Shown here: positions 1-5,165 of the stretch, one piece after another
How the letters are laid out: every line of letters begins with the position of its first letter
Numbering within the stretch: the first letter of the stretch is position 1
NCBI GenBank assembly: GCA_036489495.1
Contig: DASXFR010000008.1
Span: 1 to 5,165, forward strand
From: DASZIT01 sp036489495
GTDB lineage: Bacteria > Actinomycetota > Acidimicrobiia > Acidimicrobiales > RAAP-2
DNA: 5,165 nucleotides
Direction: 5' to 3'
The notes under the pieces: model-generated
Seen by the model: only the letters and a program-made list of their open reading frames with translations
The model's database searches: none
Told to the model about the DNA's origin: nothing
Translations under genes and position numbers: made by a program

Positions 1-126
1 TCGGGCGGGCCGAAGCTGCTCGATCGCGCCTGGAGGGGCCCGGAGTGGCTGCCCTCCCTCACCGAGATCCGGGATCCCTCCGTGTGGATCTCCCGCGTTG
101 GTGCCGCCCCCGCCCTCTCCGGTTGA
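1..126 (+). CDS. C-terminal end of a probable zinc-dependent metalloprotease (DUF2342 / F420-associated family), partial
   Basis: Frame 1 is open from the first base to the TGA at 124-126 and gives 41 residues, including LLDRAWRGPEWLPSL and then TEIRDPSVWISRV. This resembles the conserved C-terminal end of the actinobacterial DUF2342 family, where a Trp-x-x-Pro-(Glu/Asp)-x-LP-(S/T) segment is followed by an acidic, Pro-containing stretch and a final Trp. In mycobacteria a gene of this family lies directly upstream of tilS, so position supports the call. The family is annotated as a putative zinc hydrolase associated with coenzyme F420 biosynthesis, but its substrate is not established. The HExxH-type catalytic part would lie outside the window, so activity cannot be judged. 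The gene overlaps tilS by 29 bases, which suggests co-transcription and translational coupling. Identification rests on a short tail plus context. Confidence 0.62.
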   Translation, partial: SGGPKLLDRAWRGPEWLPSLTEIRDPSVWISRVGAAPALSG

Positions 127-1066
127 TCCGCTGATCGACGAACTGGTCGGGCGGTGCCCGTTTCCGGCCGCCGGCACCCCGCTGGTGTGTGCCGTCTCCG
201 GCGGGCCTGACTCGCTGGTCCTGCTGGTCCTGGCCGCCGCCACCGGCTGCCGGGTGACCGCCGTCCACGTCGACCACGGGCTCCGGCCCGGCTCGGCCGC
301 CGAGGCCGAGGTGGTGGCGTCCGCCGCCGCCCGCTACGGGAGCGCGTTCAGGAGCGAACGGGTGGTGGTGGCTGACGGTCCCAACCTGGAAGCCCGGGCC
401 CGCGCCGCCCGGCTCGAGGTGCTGGGACCCGAGGCGGCCACCGGCCACACCGCCGACGATCAGGCCGAGACGGTGCTGGCGAATCTGCTGCGCGGCGCCG
501 GGGTCGACGGGCTGGCCGCCATGCGGGCCGGTCCCCGGCACCCGTTGCTGGCCCTCCGCCGGTCGGAGACGGTGGCCCTCTGCCGCCAGGAGGGACTGGA
601 GCCGGTCGACGACCCGAGCAACCGCGACCCCCGCTTCCTCCGCAACCGGATCCGGGCCGAGCTCCTGCCGCTTTGCTCGGAGCTGGCCGGCCGGGACATC
701 GTCCCGGTGCTGGCCCGCCAGGCCGGGCTGCTGGCCGGCGACGCCGAGCTGTTGCAGGTGGTGGCCGAGCTGGTCGACCCGGCCGACGCCAAGGCCGTTG
801 CCGCTTCCCCCGACCCCGTCGCCCGCCGGGTCATCCGGGCCTGGTTGGCGGGGGACGGCCGGTACCCACCGTCGCTCGACGCCGTCGAGCGGGTCCTCGA
901 GGTGGCCCGCGGCGCCCGGAAGGCCACCGAAGTCGACGGCGGGATCCGGGTAGCCCGCTCCGGGGGCCGCCTCTCCCAGGCGCCGGCATCGCCCGAGGTG
1001 TCGCCCGAGGCGGTGTCCTCGGCCATTGGGTCCGCCGGGGACCGACCCGATACAGTCAGCCCGTGA
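98..1066 (+). CDS. tilS: tRNA(Ile)-lysidine synthetase TilS
   Basis: This cytoplasmic N-type ATP pyrophosphatase joins lysine to C34 of the CAU-anticodon tRNA-Ile, using ATP, so that the tRNA reads AUA and is charged with isoleucine. The protein has 322 residues. The PP-loop SGGPDS is at residues 34-39, HVDHGLR at 57-63, GHTADDQAET at 116-125 and DPSN with RNRIR at about 172-186. These are the family's ATP- and tRNA-binding signatures. A helical second domain follows (about 190-295). The extra C-terminal domain of the longer E. coli type is absent, as is usual for short actinobacterial TilS. The last 25 or so residues are low-complexity Ser/Pro/Glu. The start is TTG 98 or the adjacent GTG 101. 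No later start keeps the PP-loop intact with its preceding strand. Only a weak GGA (86-88) precedes it, so coupling to the upstream gene is likely. The stop codon overlaps the hpt start. Confidence 0.96.
   Translation: MVPPPPSPVDPLIDELVGRCPFPAAGTPLVCAVSGGPDSLVLLVLAAATGCRVTAVHVDHGLRPGSAAEAEVVASAAARYGSAFRSERVVVADGPNLEARARAARLEVLGPEAATGHTADDQAETVLANLLRGAGVDGLAAMRAGPRHPLLALRRSETVALCRQEGLEPVDDPSNRDPRFLRNRIRAELLPLCSELAGRDIVPVLARQAGLLAGDAELLQVVAELVDPADAKAVAASPDPVARRVIRAWLAGDGRYPPSLDAVERVLEVARGARKATEVDGGIRVARSGGRLSQAPASPEVSPEAVSSAIGSAGDRPDTVSP
1051..1056 (+). promoter_or_regulatory. Possible -10 element for a leaderless hpt transcript
   Basis: TACAGT fits the TANNNT form of an actinobacterial -10 hexamer. 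It ends six bases before the GTG at 1063, the spacing expected when transcription starts on the start codon itself. No convincing -35 element is visible; TTGGGT at 1026-1031 is weak and 19 bases away. The element lies inside the last codons of tilS, so it would be an internal promoter letting hpt-folE be expressed without the upstream genes. A TANNNT match alone is common by chance. The exact spacing, and a similar arrangement before folP, give it some weight. Confidence 0.35.
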
Positions 1067-1650
1067 CCGCACCCCAGGATGACTCGGTGGGCGAGCTGTC
1101 CCGGCTCGAGTCGGCGGCCGAGGTCGGCAAGGTGGTGGTCTCGGCGTCGGACCTGCACACCCGGATCGCCGAGCTGGGGGCATCCATCACCGCCGACTAC
1201 GCCGACCGACCCCCGTTGCTGGTCGGGGTGTTGAAGGGCGCCTTCATGTTCATGGCCGACCTCTGCCGGGCCATCGAGCTGCCGGTCGACGTGGACTTCA
1301 TGGCCGTCTCCTCCTACGGCACCGCCACCCGTACCTCCGGGGTGGTACGGATCGTGAAGGACCTCGACGTCGACCTCACCGACCGCCACGTGCTGGTGGT
1401 GGAGGACATCGTCGATTCCGGCCTCACCCTCAACTACCTGCAGCGGTACCTGCTGGCCCGGCGGCCGGCCAGCCTGGAGGTCTGCGCCCTGCTGGTGAAG
1501 GACGGCCAACAGCGCACCGCCCTCGATCTCCGCTACGTCGGGTTCCACATCCCCCCCGATTTCGTGGTCGGCTACGGCCTCGACGTGGCCGAACGCTTCC
1601 GCAACCTCAGCGCCATCCACGCCTACACTGGCGATCCGTCCCGCCGCTGA
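1063..1650 (+). CDS. hpt: Hypoxanthine phosphoribosyltransferase
   Basis: This purine-salvage enzyme transfers the phosphoribosyl group of PRPP to hypoxanthine (and usually guanine), giving IMP or GMP and pyrophosphate. The 195-residue product has the type I PRTase layout. The pyrophosphate loop VLKGAFMF is at 56-63, the SSYGT flexible loop at 83-87 and the PRPP-binding motif VVEDIVDSGLTL at 112-123, with the acidic pair Glu114-Asp115 and the likely catalytic base Asp118. A purine-contact Lys is in LLVKDGQQRT (Lys146), and the C-terminal FVVGYGLD hood is at 167-174. GTG 1063 is chosen because it overlaps the tilS stop as GTGA and sits six bases after a -10-like hexamer. An in-frame GTG at 1087 has a good AGGA (1076-1079) seven bases upstream and would give 187 residues. 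The first 24 residues carry no family motif, so the start is uncertain. The frame stays open upstream to 673, but that part is tilS read out of frame. Confidence 0.95.
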   Translation: MTAPQDDSVGELSRLESAAEVGKVVVSASDLHTRIAELGASITADYADRPPLLVGVLKGAFMFMADLCRAIELPVDVDFMAVSSYGTATRTSGVVRIVKDLDVDLTDRHVLVVEDIVDSGLTLNYLQRYLLARRPASLEVCALLVKDGQQRTALDLRYVGFHIPPDFVVGYGLDVAERFRNLSAIHAYTGDPSRR

Positions 1651-1654
1651 GGAG
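1649..1654 (+). promoter_or_regulatory. Ribosome binding site fixing the TTG start of folE
   Basis: GAGGAG overlaps the last two bases of the hpt stop codon (TGA 1648-1650) and lies five bases before TTG 1660. It is the strongest Shine-Dalgarno match among the plus-strand genes. It decides for the rare TTG start, since no other start gives the usual folE N-terminus. Placing it across the hpt stop suggests that ribosomes ending hpt can re-initiate on folE. Confidence 0.8.
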
Positions 1655-1659
1655 CCACG

Positions 1660-2229
1660 TTGAGCGTCGACACCGCCCGCATCGAACGGGCCATTCACGA
1701 AATCCTTGCCGCCATGGGGGAAGACCCCGACCGGGACGGCCTGCTGGCCACGCCGGCCCGGGTCGCCGCCATGTACGCGGAGCTGTTCTCCGGGCTGGAC
1801 GAGGACCCGACCCAGCATCTGAAGGTCTCCTTCGCCGCCGAGCACGACGAGATGGTGATGGTGCGGGACATCCCGTTCGCCTCGCTGTGCGAGCACCACA
1901 TGGTGCCGTTCATGGGGCGGGCCCACGTGGCCTACATCCCCGGCGAGGACGGCCGGATCACCGGCCTGTCCAAGTTCGCCCGGCTGGTCGACGGCTATGC
2001 CCGCCGGCTGCAGGTCCAAGAGCGGATGACCACCGAGATCGCCGACTCCATCGAGACCGCCCTCGAGCCCCGCGGGGTGTTGGTGGTGGTCGAGGCCGAG
2101 CATCTCTGCATGTCGATGCGGGGGGTGAAGAAGCCCGGCACGTTGACCATCACCTCGGCGGTCCGTGGCCAGTTCCGGACCGATTCCGCCACCCGGGCCG
2201 AGGCGATGCAATTCATCCACGGCCGCTGA
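1660..2229 (+). CDS. folE: GTP cyclohydrolase I (FolE, zinc-dependent type)
   Basis: FolE converts GTP to 7,8-dihydroneopterin triphosphate and formate, the first committed step of tetrahydrofolate synthesis, as a cytoplasmic homodecamer. The 189-residue protein carries the family signatures in order: the TPxRVAxMY helix at 31-39, SLCEHHMVPF at 75-84, GLSKFAR at 102-108, the QERMT region at 120-124 and EHLCMSMRG at 147-155. By comparison with characterised FolE enzymes, Cys77, His80 and Cys150 are the zinc ligands, and His79 and His148 are active-site histidines. All are present, so this is the canonical FolE1 and should be active. Length is normal for bacteria. It follows hpt after nine bases and is the last plus-strand gene before a convergent neighbour. 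The 25-base gap (2230-2254) shows no clear terminator hairpin. In many actinobacteria folP follows directly; here folP lies about 2.75 kb downstream, beyond an opposite-strand gene. Confidence 0.97.
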   Translation: MSVDTARIERAIHEILAAMGEDPDRDGLLATPARVAAMYAELFSGLDEDPTQHLKVSFAAEHDEMVMVRDIPFASLCEHHMVPFMGRAHVAYIPGEDGRITGLSKFARLVDGYARRLQVQERMTTEIADSIETALEPRGVLVVVEAEHLCMSMRGVKKPGTLTITSAVRGQFRTDSATRAEAMQFIHGR

Positions 2230-2254
2230 GCCCGCCCGGTCGAGGTTCGAAAGG

Positions 2255-4798
2255 TCAACCCACCGCCATGCCGACGATCGGCTTGTTGAGGGGCTGGCCC
2301 CCCATGGAGCCGAGGAAGGCGGCATCTCCGAAGGCGAAGATGCCTCCGTCGGAGGCCACCAGCCAGTAGCCCTGGCCATCCGGGGTGGCGGCCATCCCGA
2401 CAATCGGCTCGTTCAAGTGGAGGGCTCCGGTGGAGCCGAAGAAGCCGGCATCCCCGAAGTTGAAAATGCCTCCGTCGGAGGCCACCAGCCAGTAGCCCTG
2501 GCCGTCCGGGGTGGCGGCCATCCCGACGATCGGTTGGTTGAGGTGGAGTGACCCGGTGGAGCCGAAGAAGGCGGCATCCCCGAAGGCGAAGATTCCACCG
2601 TCGGATGCCACCAGCCAGTAGCCCTTGCCGTCCGGGGTGGGAGCCATGCCGACGATCGGCTCGTTGAGCGGCTGGCCCCCCCTCGAGCCGAAAAACGCGG
2701 CATCCCCGAAGGCGAAGATCCCGCCGTCGGTGGCCGCCTCCCAGTAGCCCTTGGCATCGGGGGTGGCCGCCACCCCGACGATCGGCTTATTGAGCGGCCG
2801 GCCCCCCGTCGAGCCGAAGAAGCTGGCGTCTCCGAAGGCGAAGATGCCCCCGTCGGACGCCCCCTCCCAGTAGCCCGAGGCCGGCCCGGCAAGCGACAGT
2901 CCGTACCCGAAGGGGTAGAGCACCTGGCTGGACGGGGGCGGCTGGGTGATGGTGACCGGCAGCTTCCCGGTGGCCGGAACGTCGCCGAAGATCACCGCCA
3001 CCATGGCGTCGAGGGAGACGGTCTGGGGGTCGTAGGTCGTAACGAACGTCGGCGCGCCTTGGAGATAGGCCACGTCGTAGGGGGTCCCGACCGCGTCCAC
3101 GATGACCGGCGTCCCGCTGGCCAGCAACGCGTTCACCAGCGCCACCTGTTGCAGCTTGGACTGGGCGTCCGCCTCCCAGGCGTTGAAGGTGTTGACGATC
3201 ACCAGCTGGTTCTGTTTGGCGGCCGTCACCGCCTGGACGATCTGGGCATCGGTGGGATCGAAGCCGGTGGGCATCACCTGGGGGGTGAGGCCGCGAGTGG
3301 TGAGGTCCTGTCCGATGTCCGGAAGCCCCGAGCTCCCGTAACCAGTCACCAGCACCTTGGTCCCCGGGGCGGATTTCAACGGAAGGAGACCGGCGTCGTT
3401 CTTCAAGACGGTGATCGAGGCTTCGGCGGTGGACTGGGCCACGGCCAGGTGGGCCGGCGTCCCGACCACGTTGCTCACGTTGTTCGGATCGGTGAACGGA
3501 TTGCTCGCCAGTCCGTCCTTCCACTTGGCCGACAGGATCCGTACCACCGACTGGTTGATCCGGGCGATGCTGATCTGGTTGGTATTCACCGCGTTGAGAA
3601 CGGCTTGGTAGCCGGCCACCGATTGGGCCGGCTGCGGAGAGGTGGGATCTTCCTGCTGGGCGTACAACAGCTCGTCGTCGCCGGCCTGGACGGCCATGAC
3701 CGCCGCCTGGGCCGGGGTGTATTTGCTGAGGGCCTGAGCGTTCATGGCGTCGGTCACCACTAGCCCGTCGTAGCCAAGCGTGTTCCGCAGGAGATCGGTC
3801 ACGAAGTACGGACTGAGACTGGAGGGCACGCCCGACGAGTCGATGTTGGGAAACAGGATGTGGGTCACCATGATCTGGTCGACCCCGGCCTTGATCGCCG
3901 CCTCGAACGACGGGAAGTTGGTGGACTCGAGTTGGGCCAGCGTCTGGTCGGAGGTGGTAATTCCGGTATCCGGATTGGTGGAGGTGTCACCCAGGCCCGG
4001 CCAGTGCTTGGCCACCGCGGCCACCCCACCCGGGCCCTGGAAACCCTGGACCGAGGCGGTGGCGAAGTCGGAGACGAAACCCGGTTGGTCACCGAAGGCC
4101 CGGACCCCGTCGGAGGGGTTGAGCTGATTGGTGTTGACGTCGACCACCGGCGCGTTGTCCACGTTGATGCCCATGGCCCGCAGCTCTTGGCCGGTGATCG
4201 CCGAGTTCTGATTCGCCAGCCCGAGGTTGCGGGTGGCGCCGACGGCCATGTTCCCCGGGAACACCGTCGCCGGGGAGCCGATCCGCAGGATCCACCCCTC
4301 CTCCTGGTCGGCGCTGATGAGCAGCGGGCTGGGGACGTCTTGGTTGACCGCGGCCTGCTGGACCCCGTTGGACAGCCGGACCACCTGGTTCGGATCGCTC
4401 AGGTCGTTGGCCCAGGTGAAGTAGATGAGGCCGCCGGGGTGGTAAGTGTTGATGAGGTCCTGGACCGTCGAGATGCTCGGCCCATACAGTTCCTGGTTGG
4501 CCTGCACGTTGGCGGGCGTGGTGTCGGTCGCCGACGTGCCGTAGGCGTTGAGCACGAAGAGCTGCCCGACTTTCTCCGGCGCCGTCATGGCGTTCAGCAT
4601 GCAGTCCACCCAGCCGGATTCGTCGTTGACGACGTTCTGGCACAACGACGATGTCGCGGGCTGGAGATGCGATGAAGGTGCCGGCGACGGGGATTGGGTT
4701 GTTGCCCCGGCGCCTCCCGACCCCACCAGGGTGAGCGAGGCGATCACAAGAACGGGCGCAACGACGGCGGCGAGGCCATTTCTAGGGTTCTCGGACAT
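2255..4798 (-). CDS. Secreted glycoside hydrolase family 3 protein with C-terminal 42-residue tandem repeats
   Basis: The 847-residue protein starts with a signal peptide: a hydrophobic core at about 9-26, a likely cleavage site near AGA-TT at about 31-33, then a Ser/Pro/Thr-rich linker to about 50. The GH3 N-terminal barrel spans about 65-420. It has EKVGQLF, ADQEEGW near 163-169, Arg233 in RAFGDQP, KHWPGLGDT at 264-272 and VVTDAM with the likely nucleophile Asp350. The GH3 C-terminal sandwich spans about 455-635, opens with SITVLKNDAGLLPL and ends with FGYGLS at 630-635. Five repeats fill 642-847. The family cleaves beta-linked sugars, often N-acetylglucosamine from cell-wall fragments or beta-glucosides; which applies here is unknown. 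The NagZ motif Asp-Ser-His after KHxPGxGDT reads Asn-Pro-Asp (275-277), so the usual acid/base His is missing. A strong AGAGG (4806-4810) lies seven bases before ATG. No coding partner sits on this strand. Confidence 0.9.
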   Translation of the reverse strand: MSENPRNGLAAVVAPVLVIASLTLVGSGGAGATTQSPSPAPSSHLQPATSSLCQNVVNDESGWVDCMLNAMTAPEKVGQLFVLNAYGTSATDTTPANVQANQELYGPSISTVQDLINTYHPGGLIYFTWANDLSDPNQVVRLSNGVQQAAVNQDVPSPLLISADQEEGWILRIGSPATVFPGNMAVGATRNLGLANQNSAITGQELRAMGINVDNAPVVDVNTNQLNPSDGVRAFGDQPGFVSDFATASVQGFQGPGGVAAVAKHWPGLGDTSTNPDTGITTSDQTLAQLESTNFPSFEAAIKAGVDQIMVTHILFPNIDSSGVPSSLSPYFVTDLLRNTLGYDGLVVTDAMNAQALSKYTPAQAAVMAVQAGDDELLYAQQEDPTSPQPAQSVAGYQAVLNAVNTNQISIARINQSVVRILSAKWKDGLASNPFTDPNNVSNVVGTPAHLAVAQSTAEASITVLKNDAGLLPLKSAPGTKVLVTGYGSSGLPDIGQDLTTRGLTPQVMPTGFDPTDAQIVQAVTAAKQNQLVIVNTFNAWEADAQSKLQQVALVNALLASGTPVIVDAVGTPYDVAYLQGAPTFVTTYDPQTVSLDAMVAVIFGDVPATGKLPVTITQPPPSSQVLYPFGYGLSLAGPASGYWEGASDGGIFAFGDASFFGSTGGRPLNKPIVGVAATPDAKGYWEAATDGGIFAFGDAAFFGSRGGQPLNEPIVGMAPTPDGKGYWLVASDGGIFAFGDAAFFGSTGSLHLNQPIVGMAATPDGQGYWLVASDGGIFNFGDAGFFGSTGALHLNEPIVGMAATPDGQGYWLVASDGGIFAFGDAAFLGSMGGQPLNKPIVGMAVG
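2258..2875 (-). repeat. Five in-frame 126-bp tandem repeats (42 residues each) at the 3' end of the GH3 gene
   Basis: The motif CCAGTAGCC (Gly-Tyr-Trp in reverse) recurs at 2867, 2741, 2615, 2489 and 2363, exactly 126 bases apart. Units in protein order are 2750-2875, 2624-2749, 2498-2623, 2372-2497 and a shortened last unit of 38 residues (2258-2371). The consensus is GYWLVASDGGIFAFGDA, then a Phe-Phe-Gly-Ser segment, then LN(K/E/Q)PIVGMAATPDG. Units 1 and 2 have Glu-Gly or Glu-Ala where units 3-5 have Leu-Val. By eye, units 3 and 4 differ at about 16 of 126 bases. Similar repeats occur in many secreted proteins of Acidimicrobiia and look like short beta-strand blades. Their function is not established; a surface-binding or propeller-like accessory domain is an inference. 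Confidence 0.95.
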
Positions 4799-4801
4799 GT
4801 G

Positions 4802-4810
4802 CCCCCCTCT
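4802..4810 (-). promoter_or_regulatory. Ribosome binding site of the GH3 gene
   Basis: Read on the minus strand the sequence is AGAGGGGGG followed by CAC and ATG. The AGAGG part is seven bases from the start codon at 4798, a normal Shine-Dalgarno spacing. It supports this ATG, which also gives a well-formed signal peptide directly after it. Confidence 0.75.
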
Positions 4811-4836
4811 GATCCTGCTGCTCTGAATCGAGGGTC

Positions 4837-4842
4837 AACCTA
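4837..4842 (-). promoter_or_regulatory. Possible -10 element for the GH3 gene
   Basis: TAGGTT on the minus strand fits TANNNT and would place the transcript start near 4830, giving a 5' leader of about 30 bases that contains the ribosome binding site. No clear -35 element is seen. Next to it, ACCTGTC (4844-4850) is repeated inverted as GACAGGT (4896-4902), but a 7-base match is near chance level in a region of this size. Confidence 0.3.
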
Positions 4843-4906
4843 CACCTGTCGGACGATGGTTGGACGGGTCGGAGGAGCCACGCGAGAACCGGGTGGACAG
4901 GTCCGC

Positions 4907-4939
4907 AAATCGGAGAAGACCGGCCGAATCCGCCGATTT
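4907..4939. repeat. Inverted repeat in the divergent GH3-folP intergenic region
   Basis: AAATCGG (4907-4913) and CCGATTT (4933-4939) are perfect 7-base arms around a 19-base spacer. The 3' arm ends 27 bases before the proposed folP -10 hexamer, so the element would cover roughly -40 to -72 of folP. The arms contain the most AT-rich bases in an otherwise GC-rich region. It could be a regulator binding site or a weak hairpin. It is not followed by a T-run in either direction, so it does not look like an intrinsic terminator. Arms of this length can arise by chance. Confidence 0.35.
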
Positions 4940-4966
4940 CCGGCTACGGGAGCGATCCCCCTGGTT

Positions 4967-4972
4967 TACGCT
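4967..4972 (+). promoter_or_regulatory. Probable -10 element of folP, leaderless
   Basis: TACGCT fits TANNNT and ends five bases before GTG 4978 and eight before ATG 4981. No Shine-Dalgarno sequence lies at a usable distance before either start; the nearest purine run, GGGAG at 4947-4951, is about 27 bases away. Together this indicates a leaderless mRNA, a common arrangement in actinobacteria. No clear -35 element is visible. Confidence 0.5.
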
Positions 4973-4980
4973 GTGCCGTG

Positions 4981-5165
4981 ATGATCCCCACTACCACCGA
5001 GTACCGGCCGCTGGTCATGGGGATCCTGAATGTGACCCCCGACTCCTTCTCCGACGGCGGCGAGTGGTTCGACGGCGACCGGGCCGTGGCCCGGGGGCGC
5101 CAAATGATCGCCGAAGGGGCGGACATTGTCGACGTCGGCGGCGAGTCGACCCGGCCCCGGGCCGA
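4981..5165 (+). CDS. folP: Dihydropteroate synthase FolP, N-terminal part (runs off the window)
   Basis: FolP condenses 6-hydroxymethyl-7,8-dihydropterin diphosphate with 4-aminobenzoate to give 7,8-dihydropteroate. It is the target of sulfonamides. The visible 61 residues contain the first family signature, MGILNVTPDSFSDGG at 13-27, and the second, DVGGESTRP at about 51-59. These form the pterin/diphosphate-binding loops of the TIM barrel and are intact. The rest of the barrel lies beyond position 5165, so completeness cannot be judged. The start could be ATG 4981 or the adjacent in-frame GTG 4978; both fit a leaderless transcript from TACGCT at 4967-4972. The gene reads in the same direction as folE but is separated from it by the minus-strand GH3 gene, so the two folate genes cannot share a simple short operon. 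Further folate genes such as folB and folK may follow downstream. Confidence 0.96.
   Translation, partial: MIPTTTEYRPLVMGILNVTPDSFSDGGEWFDGDRAVARGRQMIAEGADIVDVGGESTRPRA

Noticed and set aside
673..1062. A possible 130-residue N-terminal extension of hpt
   Set aside because: The frame is open only because of high GC; it reads tilS out of frame, giving an Arg/Gly/Pro-rich sequence, and would make Hpt far longer than its family.
59..1183. A 374-codon minus-strand open frame opposite tilS
   Set aside because: Its product is Gly/Pro/Arg-rich with no recognisable motif, and it covers the conserved TilS motifs on the other strand.
2230..2260. A terminator between the convergent folE and GH3 genes (GGTT at 2245 against AACC at 2257)
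   Set aside because: The stem is only four bases with a nine-base loop and there is no T-run on either side.
460..2403. A 647-codon open frame on the minus strand across tilS, hpt and folE
   Set aside because: It lies antisense to three clearly conserved genes, its product is low-complexity and Gly/His/Arg-rich with no family motif, and GC-rich DNA routinely keeps such frames open.
2258..2875. A CRISPR-like array, because of the regular spacing
   Set aside because: The period is 126 bases, there are no unique spacers, and the whole unit is an in-frame protein repeat.
3860..4675. A 271-codon plus-strand open frame opposite the GH3 gene
   Set aside because: It is antisense to conserved GH3 motifs and its composition is rich in Gly, Val, Arg, Asp and His, typical of a codon-position shadow.
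4844..4902. Inverted pair ACCTGTC / GACAGGT as an operator for the GH3 gene
   Set aside because: Seven-base arms 45 bases apart are near chance expectation and have no supporting context beyond lying near a weak -10 candidate.

Overview
This is a GC-rich bacterial window, almost certainly from an actinomycetotan and most likely from the class Acidimicrobiia. Two things point there. The gene order zinc metalloprotease - tilS - hpt - folE ... folP is a variant of a conserved actinobacterial cluster. The large minus-strand protein ends in tandem 42-residue repeats of the GYWLVASDGGIFAFGDA type, which I associate with secreted proteins of Acidimicrobiia. The placement rests on motif recognition only.

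Layout. Positions 1-126 hold the last 41 codons of a probable DUF2342/F420-associated zinc metalloprotease. tilS (tRNA-Ile lysidine synthetase, 98-1066) overlaps its end. tilS in turn overlaps hpt (hypoxanthine phosphoribosyltransferase, 1063-1650) by the four bases GTGA. folE (GTP cyclohydrolase I, 1660-2229) follows nine bases after hpt with a good Shine-Dalgarno sequence. These four plus-strand genes look like one transcription unit. A 25-base convergent gap without a visible terminator separates folE from a long minus-strand gene (2255-4798). That gene encodes a secreted glycoside hydrolase family 3 (GH3) protein with five C-terminal repeats. A 179-base divergent intergenic region (4799-4977) carries the GH3 gene's start signals, an inverted repeat and a likely leaderless promoter for folP (dihydropteroate synthase, 4981 to beyond the window end).

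How the genes fit together. tilS and hpt serve tRNA modification and purine salvage. folE and folP supply the first committed step and a late step of dihydrofolate synthesis. In many actinobacteria ftsH lies between hpt and folE, and folP follows folE directly. Here ftsH is absent from that junction and the GH3 gene splits folE from folP, so folP appears to have its own promoter.

The least ordinary item is the GH3 protein. It keeps the GH3 fold signatures and the predicted nucleophile Asp (about residue 350). It departs from the NagZ-type Asp-Ser-His acid/base motif and from the DQEGGR motif, and its C-terminal FGYGLS edge runs straight into tandem repeats instead of a fibronectin-III-like domain. 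I found no RNA gene, CRISPR array, insertion sequence or phage element, and nothing I could defend as a wholly new multi-gene system.
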